The position numbers were made by a program, and so were the translations under genes. DNA of 64,000 nucleotides from Harmonia axyridis (lineage: Eukaryota > Arthropoda > Insecta > Coleoptera > Coccinellidae). Under the pieces are notes generated by a model, which was not told the DNA's origin, made no database searches, and saw only the letters and a list, made by a program, of their open reading frames with translations. The stretch lies in assembly GCF_914767665.1 (NCBI RefSeq), contig NC_059503.1:55198352-55262351 (forward strand). The letters run 5' to 3'. Positions 1 to 9,800 of the stretch are shown here, piece by piece (position 1 is the first letter of the stretch; every line of letters starts with the position of its first letter).

Positions 1-289
1 GAAAGAGAAACACTCTGGCGGAATCTTTCTGGTTTGGATTACTCCAAAAAGTTTCTTCGAAACTTTGACTCTGCGAGATCCAAGAATTATCTGGATCTTA
101 GTAAAAATATACTACATTTCCTCACTGGATTCCTCACAGGGGATTTTCGCCTAAGGAATCACCTCATGAGAATGGGTCTTACAGAAAACGACGAGTGTAG
201 ATTCTGTGGGCGAATATTCCAAGGAACTTTTTTATTTTCGAGAGTGTTCTCCTATTGCTTCCATTGCGGGACAACAGCAAACTTTTAGT
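1..289 (+). pseudogene. 3' coding end of a non-LTR retrotransposon (fragment)
   Basis: The forward frame from the window edge reads as the extreme C-terminus of a LINE ORF2, after the RNase H domain. It has the typical block HFLTGFLTGDFRLRNHLMRM followed by a short CxxC zinc motif (ECRFCG). Frame is lost after about position 230 and a stop follows at 286. The rest of the element would lie left of the window. This is a dead fragment, probably of a Jockey/R1-like LINE; the clade is inference. Confidence 0.6.
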
Positions 290-588
290 GTTTTTCCAAA
301 TTCAGATAAGATCCAGAAGTTGTTATCCTTGAGGCTATTTTCGCTAATGTTCTGATATTGTCATGTTATTGAATCATTGACAGTTGCTTTATAGCATTCC
401 CAGTGCATCATGACCTTCTGGCTATGGGATTCCCCAAGGCTGTCAACATGGTCTGGCTCTCTGTAGTGATGTATTCAAGTAACATAACATAAACATAAAA
501 ATAATCTTTATTTTGAGGAATAACCTGAGTACATAAATAAGCAAATTATTAAACAAAATTGATGTCATAAATCAAGAATCGGTGAGCG

Positions 589-3537
589 CTATGCCAGTCT
601 CCCCAACAAATACTCTTCCACTGTATACGGTTCAAGGTCCATCAGCAACGTATGGACCTCTTTTTTAAACCTATTAATAGGACCAGCTATTTTTATTTTA
701 TTTGGCAATCTGTTGAACAACCTTAAACAGCTATACAGGGCAGTCTTTTTCGTCATCGTTAGGTGATGGATTGGGTATGAATAGTTATTTGTTCTTGTTT
801 CATAAACATTTTGGGGTTCATACTCCTTAAAAAGTTCCCTATTTTTATAGAAGAACAGCAGGCATTCCTGGATGTACACTCCACTCAGGGTCAGGATTTT
901 TGCTCTTCTAAAATGCCCTCTGCATGACTCTCTGTATCCTATTCCTGCCATGGTTCTAATGGCCCGTTTTTGCACGACAAAGATTTGTTTGATGTCTCTG
1001 CTATTTCCATAAAAAACTATCCCATATCGGAAGACTGACTCGAAGTTAGCATGGTATACCATTTTAATCGTAATGTCATCTACATATCTCCTCAGGATAC
1101 GTATGCAGTAGCTCACCCTATTCAATTTATTAATAGTTTCCTCGACGTGGCAGTTCCAGCTCAGACAGCAATCAAGAGTCATACCCAAGAATTTGGTGCT
1201 GTTTGTCAACTTCATTTTTTCCTTGTTCAATACGATCTCCGTAGGTAGCGCATAACCAGGGCGATTTGTTCTGATTATCATCGCATTCGTCTTCTCGTCA
1301 TTGAGGAATAGTTTGTTTGAACTAAACCATTCTTTCATTTGTTTCAGTATGTTGCCAGCTGAATTAAGTAGGTCTGGAAAGAGTTTTTGTCTGATAAGGA
1401 TATTCGTGTCATCTGAGTAGTTAGTAAGACTGAAACAGTCAGTTTCCTCCAAGATTTCAGCAATGTCATTCAGATAAACAATGAGCAGCAAGGGTCCAGC
1501 CACTCCACCTTGTGCTACGCCAGTATTAATAGTCCTGATTTCTGATAAACCTGTCTCACCTTCTTTATCCACCCGTACAAATTGTTTCCTATCCGACAGA
1601 TATGATTCAAACCATGCTAGAGCAGGACCTCTAATGCCGTATCTCTCAAGTTTATCGAGTAGTATGAAATGATCCGAGCAGTCAAACGCCTTGGTCAAGT
1701 CAAAAAACAGGGCCATAGCAACTTCACTTTTCTCCAGTGCCTCAATGATGTTCTGTGTGAATTGGAATATTGCAGTCTGGCACGATTTTCCTTTTTGGTA
1801 GCCATGCTGTGTTTTACTCAGTAGGTTGGTTGTAGTAAAAAAATCTATTATGCGGTTACACATAACAGATTCAAAGATCTTTGAGAAGCAAGACAACAGA
1901 CTGATCGGTCTATAGTTTTCCAGTTTTTCTTGATCACCCTTTTTATAAACTGGTCTTATCTTGGCCAACTTCAAACCATCCGGGAAGAGTCCACACTTCA
2001 AGGAATTATTCAGAATATATGTCACAATGTCCACTATGCTTTCTATACTCAATTTCATTATCCTTGTTGGGACCTCATCACTACCTGCACTCATCTTGTT
2101 TTTTAGGTTTTTAACGACCTTCATCACCTCCTCTGGAGTTGCAGGGTGTAGGAATATGGATATACTGTTCCTCTTGATTTTACTTGTATAGGATTGTGGA
2201 TTCATTGTTGATACCAGGTCTCTGATTGAAGTTATTAAAAAATCATTAAAACGGTCAGCCACAGTCTTGGGATCTCCATCAACTTGTTTATCTCTCGTGT
2301 TTACTGTCCCTCTGATATCCTTTACTATATTCCATGTGGTTCTCTGTTTGTTATCTGATTCGACCAATCTTTTTTGGTATCGTTTGGACCTGCTTTCTTT
2401 CAGCTTCCTGTTGTACTCCTTCTTAGTCTCTCGATAAATATTCCTATACATTCTATTAACACTACTTACTGTATAGAGAATATCCAGTCTGTTTTTGCAC
2501 TCTGCCACCTCTGGATCCATTCTTCTCCTTTGCCTACTTCCTAGTGTGATCCTCTTGAGTGGGAAACATCCATTGAAACATGCCAGATACAACTTCATAA
2601 ACCATTCCCATTGTCCATTAACGTCTCTTTCATCTATTTCGCGAATTTCCATCCATTCTAAACTTCCTAAGGCATTTAGAAAAGTATCAATGTTTTCTTG
2701 ATTGAAAATTCTCCTCATTACTTTTTTGGTCTCTGTCTTGCCAATAGTAACTGTAAGTTTTTGTGCGGTATGGTCAGAAATCTGTGAGTGAAGGATTTCC
2801 CCCGAAATACTACACCTGTTAACTAGAACATTGTCCACACAAGATGCTGCTGTTTCAGTTATGCGAGTGTTTTCGCTAATTGTATGGTATACACCATAGG
2901 AATTGAGCATTGAGCACATTTGTAATCTTTCAATGCTATCCTTGCTGACAAAGTTTACGTTGAAATCACCCGCTATTATCACCGTTTTATTAGCCTCATT
3001 TGTGAAGAGTGCTACCAGTTTTTCTAGTCTTTGTAGGAATGTCTCGAAATCTCCACTTGGTGGTCTGTATACTGCTGATACAATGATCTTTGTCTTGTTG
3101 ATCTTAAATTCGCAAGCTGAAATCTCAATGTGATTTTCTACTGAGTTCTCTGTGGCTTCTTTTCTTACTTTCCCTAATAAACCATCTCTGGCATATATGG
3201 CACTCCCCCCATGTTTGTTCTCTAAGGTTCTGCAGAAACTTGCAGCCAGGTTGTAGTGTTCAATTTTATAGATCGGAAGTTGACTTGCGGTTTTCCAGTG
3301 TTCTGTGACGCATAGGAATGTACACTTGTTTTGGGCCTGTAGGAACTCGTTCAATTCATCTACACAATTTCCTATCGATTGTAAATTCTGATGGATTACT
3401 GTTATTTCATTTTCGGGGTATTCTTCTCTTTTCTTCTCTGGTTGTCTAGCTATACTAGTTAGACATTCTCTGCCGAAAAAACTGATATCTTCTGACGAGA
3501 ACTCCCTGAGGCCATATTTCTGGTTTCTGTAATTCAT
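589..3537 (-). CDS. LINE E1 ORF2: endonuclease-reverse transcriptase
   Basis: A 982-residue ORF2 polyprotein. Residues about 45-270 are an APE-like endonuclease/exonuclease/phosphatase domain: VIHQNLQSIG at the start, AVYRPPSGDF, then IIAGDFNVNF, and SDH near its end. Residues about 480-770 are a reverse transcriptase: SAGSDEVPTRIMK, LFFDLTKAFD, TGVAQGGVAGP and the catalytic YSDD box near residue 706. There is no RNase H domain; the C-terminus ends with the EEYL-type tail common in these LINEs. It would nick target DNA and prime cDNA synthesis from its own RNA. Two motif positions differ from the common pattern: YSDD for YADD and GVAQGGVAGP for GVPQGSVLGP. The ATG at 3537 lies inside the end of ORF1. 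The frame is uninterrupted, so activity is possible. Confidence 0.9.
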   Translation of the reverse strand: MNYRNQKYGLREFSSEDISFFGRECLTSIARQPEKKREEYPENEITVIHQNLQSIGNCVDELNEFLQAQNKCTFLCVTEHWKTASQLPIYKIEHYNLAASFCRTLENKHGGSAIYARDGLLGKVRKEATENSVENHIEISACEFKINKTKIIVSAVYRPPSGDFETFLQRLEKLVALFTNEANKTVIIAGDFNVNFVSKDSIERLQMCSMLNSYGVYHTISENTRITETAASCVDNVLVNRCSISGEILHSQISDHTAQKLTVTIGKTETKKVMRRIFNQENIDTFLNALGSLEWMEIREIDERDVNGQWEWFMKLYLACFNGCFPLKRITLGSRQRRRMDPEVAECKNRLDILYTVSSVNRMYRNIYRETKKEYNRKLKESRSKRYQKRLVESDNKQRTTWNIVKDIRGTVNTRDKQVDGDPKTVADRFNDFLITSIRDLVSTMNPQSYTSKIKRNSISIFLHPATPEEVMKVVKNLKNKMSAGSDEVPTRIMKLSIESIVDIVTYILNNSLKCGLFPDGLKLAKIRPVYKKGDQEKLENYRPISLLSCFSKIFESVMCNRIIDFFTTTNLLSKTQHGYQKGKSCQTAIFQFTQNIIEALEKSEVAMALFFDLTKAFDCSDHFILLDKLERYGIRGPALAWFESYLSDRKQFVRVDKEGETGLSEIRTINTGVAQGGVAGPLLLIVYLNDIAEILEETDCFSLTNYSDDTNILIRQKLFPDLLNSAGNILKQMKEWFSSNKLFLNDEKTNAMIIRTNRPGYALPTEIVLNKEKMKLTNSTKFLGMTLDCCLSWNCHVEETINKLNRVSYCIRILRRYVDDITIKMVYHANFESVFRYGIVFYGNSRDIKQIFVVQKRAIRTMAGIGYRESCRGHFRRAKILTLSGVYIQECLLFFYKNRELFKEYEPQNVYETRTNNYSYPIHHLTMTKKTALYSCLRLFNRLPNKIKIAGPINRFKKEVHTLLMDLEPYTVEEYLLGRLA

Positions 3538-4939
3538 TGATCAACGAGATGTCGGTTGAAACCTTGAAAGCGATACTACCAGCATCCTCTCTTTTGGGCA
3601 ACATATTAACTGTGAACTCCCTGTTTGGAAATTTTTGGACAAGGAAGTTTTTGATGTTATCCTCCGTTGCCTTTAAGCTCACTCTGCCCACATAAAGCCA
3701 GGCTTTCTTTTCAGCACTGGTGAAAACTGCATCTGGTGGCAGGTTAACAATGTCACTATTTCCCTCTATCGCACTCCTATTTCGTGACCTCTTCCTTTGA
3801 TTTCCCACTGTTGTCCAAGAATCTTCTCTAACCTTATTCTTCCTCAGGTGATCTTCTTTTTCAGATAAAACGGTCTGTTCTTCATTTATAACTATTCGTG
3901 GTGTTATATATTCCTGTTTGTTGTTAACATTCTTGGTCTCAGATTTTTTGATCACATCAGCGTAGTTTTTAGTTGGAGCTGTTTTGTTGTCATCTTTCTT
4001 TTTGGGTTGTGTTTTTTCACCATCATCTTTATCTTTGGAGTGTGCCTTTTTGCAGTCGTCAACATCCTTTGGTTTTGTCTTCTTACCTTCTATTTCAGGT
4101 AATAAATTCTCTCGTAACTGTAATAGTAATCTCCCATATAATCTTTTTTCCAGTTTCAGCAAATTCTCATCCGAAATTCCTCCTTCACACATATATTGTC
4201 CCTGTTCCTCTCGATCGTTTTTATGGGTTGGGGCCTTCTCAAAATTTTGTTCTTCTTTCTTCAATTGTTTCAAGTCTTCATTTAGTTTTTCAATCTCCTC
4301 TGATTTGGCCTGTACATCTTCTCTATTCCTTTCATTTTCTTCATCAAGATCCTTTATTTTACTGACAAGGGTCTGATTTGTAATTTTCAATTTGTTTACC
4401 TCATCCCTTAACTCCTTTTCAATCTCTCTGCTGGCATTCAAATCCTCCAGTATACTAGCGACCATATTCTCAGAAGCCTGCAATTTTTCGTGCAGTTCTT
4501 TCTCACTCTTCTCTAATGCCTTTATCTTCGCCTCATATTCACTCTCCGATAGAAAAACTTCGTTTTCGAAAGTTTCACTATTCCTTCTAAGAGTTCTTAT
4601 TTGGTTTTCCCGTTCAATACCCAACAGACTCATTTTATCCATTTGGTCTGACAACTCTTTCACCTTTATCTCGTTCTCCTCTTCAATGTGAAAAATGTTC
4701 TCCTCCAAGTTCTTAATTTTCTGGGTATACTCCTTCAGTTTCTTCACTTGTAAAACTTTCTCTTCCTCCTCACGTTTGTAACTTCTCTGGCATTCTATAG
4801 AACATAAGCAACTTCCTCCATCCACTACTTTAGCTGATTTCTTCCTTTCCAGACAGCTCAGATGAAAATGACTAAAACATCTCATACATACAGTGTGACT
4901 GTTCTCTTTCTTCTTACAGCATTCATAGGTGTAGTTCAT
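3455..4939 (-). CDS. LINE E1 ORF1: Cys-rich, coiled-coil RNA-binding-type protein
   Basis: A 494-residue ORF1. Residues about 6-50 form a Cys/His cluster (YECCKKK, CMRCFSHFHLSC, CLCSIEC) resembling a PHD-type zinc finger. Residues about 55-230 are a highly charged heptad-like coiled coil rich in E, K and L. A Lys-rich linker follows. Residues about 413-485 (AWLYVGRVSLKATEDNIKNF and on) look like the RRM-like C-terminal domain of many LINE ORF1 proteins. The likely role is binding LINE RNA in the RNP and multimerising through the coiled coil. The start is the first ATG, just before the Cys cluster. The ORF ends 83 nt inside ORF2, so ORF2 translation may depend on reinitiation or leaky scanning; that is inference. 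Confidence 0.85.
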   Translation of the reverse strand: MNYTYECCKKKENSHTVCMRCFSHFHLSCLERKKSAKVVDGGSCLCSIECQRSYKREEEEKVLQVKKLKEYTQKIKNLEENIFHIEEENEIKVKELSDQMDKMSLLGIERENQIRTLRRNSETFENEVFLSESEYEAKIKALEKSEKELHEKLQASENMVASILEDLNASREIEKELRDEVNKLKITNQTLVSKIKDLDEENERNREDVQAKSEEIEKLNEDLKQLKKEEQNFEKAPTHKNDREEQGQYMCEGGISDENLLKLEKRLYGRLLLQLRENLLPEIEGKKTKPKDVDDCKKAHSKDKDDGEKTQPKKKDDNKTAPTKNYADVIKKSETKNVNNKQEYITPRIVINEEQTVLSEKEDHLRKNKVREDSWTTVGNQRKRSRNRSAIEGNSDIVNLPPDAVFTSAEKKAWLYVGRVSLKATEDNIKNFLVQKFPNREFTVNMLPKREDAGSIAFKVSTDISLINELQKPEIWPQGVLVRRYQFFRQRMSN

Positions 4940-4985
4940 ACTCTACCAGTACGTGCCTGTTTGAGGAAAATATATTTCCCAAAAT

Positions 4986-5716
4986 CTCACTAAACCACCA
5001 TCCGAAGAAGTTTGAAATGAAAACCTTGTCAGTGTATGGAACTCTTTACACATTAATGTCTATGCATCATCTGCTTTGCGATAACAAAGGATGACGGCAA
5101 AAAAACTCAACAGTTCCGAGATATTCTCGCTATTCACCGTCAAATTTTCCCGGAATTATGATTGATTCATTTCTAATTCCGTTCCTCATACATTAGAAAA
5201 GCTCTTAGATTCACCCAGTATCGATTTTCAATCCCGGATTTCCAAGTAATCAACATAAACTCGAACTATCATGCAGAGCGATATTCAAAGATAACCGTCC
5301 GCGATAATATCTATTCGACAAGTATCCCTTTGCGTTTCATTTTAAGAAATTTCTGCGCACATATAGATACAGCAAGGGTTTTTTCTTACATAACATAGAA
5401 ATCATTACCTGAGCGCATCGATAGCCTCAGTTTGGTTTTATATATGTCATACTCGTACCCTTCTTTTGATACTATCTATATAATACTACATGAATGATTT
5501 GTTACTGAATTGATTCAAGATATTCATAGTACTTTTACAGTCCCGAATGCAAAGGATATAAGATCCGATGGTTTAGGCATGAGGGTGTTATCCAGTTGTC
5601 CAGTCACCCACCTAGGAAGGAGTTTCTCGCTTAAAGATATTTTTATTGCAGCCAATAGGTTGCATTTCATCACATCTCAGTGCAAGGAGGTACTCTATAT
5701 GATATATAGCATTGTA
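4986..5716. other. No gene seen
   Basis: AT-rich sequence between LINE E1 and the mini-mariner. The part nearest E1 may be its 5' untranslated region. No exon, RNA gene or clear repeat was recognised. Confidence 0.4.
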
Positions 5717-6445
5717 CGAGGCGTGTATTTAATGTAAGGTCTCCAAGGCCATTGTTTCGCCGCAAGTAGCGCTAGATGAAATCCGGCAACACTGTTGTAT
5801 ACGTTAGGCCCTTCTCCACCAATCGACACCTGGTGGAGCTCATTAGGACGCTCAGTCTTGACGTAGCAGCTATTTGCAATGGAAGTGCCGGTGTCGCTCC
5901 CGCCAGGTGCGAGTTACGTTCAGTCATTAAGTTTTTGCACTAAAAAAAAACTCCACCTATAGAAATACATCGTCAATTAGAAGAAGTGTATAGTGAGAAA
6001 CGTATGGACGTGAAAAACGAAAATGGTGTAGAGATTTTCTGCTGGCCGACTAAACGTTCACGGCGAGGAGCGCAGCGGCAGGCCGTCACACTCGGACGAA
6101 ACAGTGCGGAAAGTTGAGGTAGAAAGATCGCAGGTTGACTCTCAATGAGTTGGCCGAAAAACTCCAAGATGTGTGCAGTAGAGACTCTATTCATTCAATT
6201 TTGGTGAATAACTTGCAATACTAAGCAAGCGGTCATTTCGTTCTTGTGCGAGGCGGCGGGATCGTGGTTCGAGGAGGGGATACAAAAGTTTGTCGTACGA
6301 ATGAGGAAGCTCATCGAAGTGAATGGCGATTACGTAGAAAAATAGCTTAGATTTCAAGCTTTACAGCAATATACAAAACTTAGTAAATAAATGTTATTTA
6401 ATGTGAAAAAAATAAATGGAGACCTTACTTTAAATACACGCCTCG
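5717..6445 (+). mobile_element. Internally deleted mariner (about 729 bp) with intact TIRs
   Basis: The terminal inverted repeats start CGAGGCGTGTATTTAA on both strands and match at 28 of the first 29 bases. They are flanked by a TA duplication (5715-5716 and 6446-6447). Forward frames keep both ends of a mariner transposase. The N-terminal helix-turn-helix region is seen near 5960-6215 (IEIHRQLEEVYSEKRMD, then LNELAEKLQDVC-like text in a shifted frame). The C-terminus is seen near 6255-6345 (KLIEVNGDYVEK, then stop). The catalytic DDD core is missing, so this is a non-autonomous copy that needs a transposase in trans. Confidence 0.88.
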
Positions 6446-6691
6446 TATTGTTGCTGTATTGTAACACCGACAGGTAAGCTGTTGAAATTTCTACAACGAA
6501 TTATGTATTGTGAATTTTTAAGTTCGTGTTCATCTACTGGAGACTAAGCTTTTCGAAGGGTGTTCAAGATTTTTGTCATTGAGTATCGATTGAATTGAAG
6601 ATTATAAATCCACTTACGATTAAATATCATTAAAAGAAATAGATTTGTTTATTCAAAGATACTGATATCAGTGAAATACTTATTTGCTTAC

Positions 6692-6810
6692 AGGTTCGAC
6701 GTAGACATAAGACTCATGTTTCGATTTTTCTGGTTGTAGTCCATCAACAAAATCTTTGAGCTTTGGATCACCATAAAGAAAATGTGGGAAACTAGTTCCA
6801 ATTGGAAAAT
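6692..6810 (-). CDS. CD36-like gene, exon 8
   Basis: 119 nt encoding residues about 392-431, including SFPHFLYGDPKLKDFVDGL and ending HESYVYVEP. This is the conserved PHF..(G/A)DP...GL.P..H...EP block of the CD36 family. The acceptor (TTCGTAG) precedes 6810 and the donor GTAAGC follows 6692. The exon ends in phase 0. The next exon would encode the post-EP region and is not in the window. Confidence 0.88.
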
Positions 6811-9800
6811 CTACGAATAAAAATATGATATATAGAAAGGACAATCTTTAATTATTTGAATTTGTTTTTGATTTATAATTCATTATCCTTACCCCAGAAA
6901 CATTGGGAGGTGTCTCTTAACCCACTTGGCAATACTGGATCCATCTTGTAGCAATCCTTCTCTTCTGGTTCAGTTCTGTCGTAGGTATTATTAGCCAAGG
7001 TGTACTTGTATGTATTGACACCATAGAATTCTTTTTCATCTGTGAAAACGCAAATGTGATATTCATCAGTACAGTCTTCATTTCAAATTTAGCGGATTCA
7101 AAAATCATGGACCAAAATTCCTAGTTGGGCATATGTCTTTAATGAGAATGTGAAACGAGTCGTTTCGATTTTGATTGAATTCATTTGATCTTCTTCAGAA
7201 CTTCGTGACTTTTTGAGGTTTTTCTCATATGAGTGGTTCTTAGGCCAGTCAAATTCGCACACGTCAAATTGGACACTATGTGTGCATCTGTTTTTATCTC
7301 CGTTCCATAGAAATTTCACCTGCTGACTGACCCATACGGTAGAAAAATATTTACACCGACAGTGTCCTGTCAGCAGTCCCATCTTTACCAAAGCTCAGCT
7401 CATGGCAGTTTAAAGAGCTTCTATATACAGATCAGTGAAAGCTCCACAAATTTCTTTGCATGAGCAAGAGCAGGAGTGTTTCTCCAGAAGGTTATTATAT
7501 TGTCCAACTCCTGTTGAATCACTGCCTTATATTCATCTTTTCTAAGCCTACAGAAAGGCTCGGGGCCAAAAGGTGTTAACTTTGCTGCTCTATTAGCAAG
7601 TTCGTAACCTCAATGCCCCGGTATCTATGGAAGAGTTTCTTAATTGCCTCTGGCCAGTTGCTGTATGGTATTACGACACCGCCATGTCAACAGAAACTCC
7701 TGGCTTTATGATTCCAGGGACCTTAGCGTGGCCTGGCTGTTCGTGGTGATATAAATATTTGCCCCTTTGAAGTTTCTCTCAGGACACCAAGACATTCTTT
7801 ATTGCACTTGTACACAGCTATTGTTTCATCAGTCTAAAAAGTAGAGAGCTCACTTGCCAGGAATTTACAGATCCACATTTGAGATCTATATACTCAAATA
7901 TCTGTGCCCCTCTCTGATTTTGATCCATCAGTATACCATATGGAGAACTTTTTGTCCACATAATTTACAAAGTTCATTGCATTGAAACGGTCATCAATTA
8001 CTGTTTCAAAGGGCGTTCCATAATCTAAAATAGTTGGCATCACATCCGGTGGTTTGGCCAATAAGATTGAGCCTGGTTTTATTGAGTCTGATCTAATTGA
8101 TCGATTTCATTTGTGACAATGACGACCATAAGTAATTTTCAATTAGAAAAAATGTTTCGCTTTGTTTCACAGTAGTGGGATGAAATTCCCCTTGCAAATT
8201 TTATGTTAATAGCTCTCATAGTTTTTGAGGAAAACAAAGAAAACAATTTACTTTTCTTTAGGTATGAGAGTATTTTAAATTGCATAAACAACGCAAGCCC
8301 TTTCCATTTCACAAGACGATTTCAATAACGCAGCTATCTATGTATGTGAATATATGAAAAAACGGAGACAGAGTTCGATATCAGAAGAGTTTTTCAACAT
8401 TGATCGTTTAAAACACCTTTATGGGTAGAAAATAGTAAGTACAATACTTTATTTTGACAAACTATTGCAGTAACAACAATTTATACTGTAGTGACTCTGT
8501 CTGCTCGATAGGTGGCGTTATCACTTTGACCCTGGCTATCTCGTTGACCTCGGCGTATTTATAGGGGTCGCCGCGTTGCAGCAGAGTCACCTCTCTCCAC
8601 GATGGCGTGAGACGGTGTCTCAGGTAGAGATCGCTGAATTATCTAACTGAAGAGTCCACCTGCGATCTCGGGACGAATCACGCATAATCATTAGGGTGAG
8701 GGCGCAACTACGTGAATTTGGTCTCGCCAAAATACTATCAATTAAAAATATCGCAGAAGAAATATGTGAACTTACACTCGAAAAGAAGTGACGTAACAAA
8801 ACATAAAGTCTTTCGCCAATATCTGATGATGGAATTCTTCGTCAAATATTGCGGATATGCGACTCCTTCTGTTGAATTGACAACTTTGTCTTCGCATTTG
8901 TCGCCATGACTAGGGAGATATTCGGAACCGTCATATTTATCTATAAGAAAGAACTTTTCGTTTCCATTTTCGGTACCCACGTAAACTGTTACTGTGTCCG
9001 AGAAGTTTTCGTAGATCTAGAACAAAACGAAAGTTTGAATCAGTGTTTCTACGTAACAGTTGGTAGTATACAAGGTGGTCCAACGAAAACTTAACACCTC
9101 GATTTTCCGACTTTAAAATGACAATGTGGAAAATCACTCGGACCCGTCAATTTCTAATACGACGGGAAACAACCTTTACGCTATTATCATCACCGTAACT
9201 GCAACCCCTTATAGTGACTCTGCCTGCTCAGGAGATGGCGTTCTGGGTTTCGCGCTGCACTTATTCTGGCGAATTTATAGGGGTCAACGCGTTGCCGCAG
9301 AGTCAACTCTCCACCATGGTGTGAAAGGTTGTGTTTTAGGCAGAAATCACTGGATTGCCTGACTGGAGAGTCAACGATATCGGACGAAACACAGTAATTC
9401 CCTGGGAGAGGGCGCATCTACACAAATTTGGTTCGAGAAAGACTAGCCAAACCTCTTACATGGGTGAGCACAACCTCTTGATTTTGAATAAGGATGAGAG
9501 GATAACTCATTATTTTTCACAAATAACGACTCTGCACGTTTAATTTAACGAACGACATCCTGGAAAAATGTATCCGCTGCTTACGTTGTGCATCTGGTTA
9601 CCAAATTTGACGATACCGGTTCAGTCGGAAACAAAAAGAGGGTGCATGAAAGAGACGAAGGGACGTGGCTGTCTTAGGTCATGTAGCAGTAATACGACTG
9701 TGAGTACTAGAAAATTGTCCTACCCATATGGTGTTAGGTGTTTCACGTATAAACAATCATGAGAATCCTGAAACAACATATATTCCATCCTTAAATGATA

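Larger units (their letters stand above)
490..4985 (-). mobile_element. Near-complete LINE (non-LTR retrotransposon) E1
   Basis: A two-ORF LINE on the minus strand. ORF1 (3455-4939) overlaps ORF2 (589-3537) by about 83 nt in another frame. Downstream of ORF2, on the minus strand, lies an AATAAAG-like poly(A) signal near 510-520 followed by a T/A-rich tail ending near 490, taken as the 3' end. The 5' end is not fixed; I place it just upstream of the ORF1 start. Neither ORF has an internal stop, so the copy is young. A Jockey/CR1-group clade is likely, but no clade was resolved. It sits between CD36 exon 8 and the missing C-terminal exons, so it is probably inside an intron of that gene. Confidence 0.8.

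Noticed and set aside
3973..4376. Plus-strand open frames of 130 codons
   Set aside because: They are antisense shadows of the Lys/Glu-rich coiled coil of LINE E1 ORF1.
7098..7391. 97-codon minus ORF as a possible host gene
   Set aside because: It contains LTGHCR text and continues a degraded LINE RNase H region.
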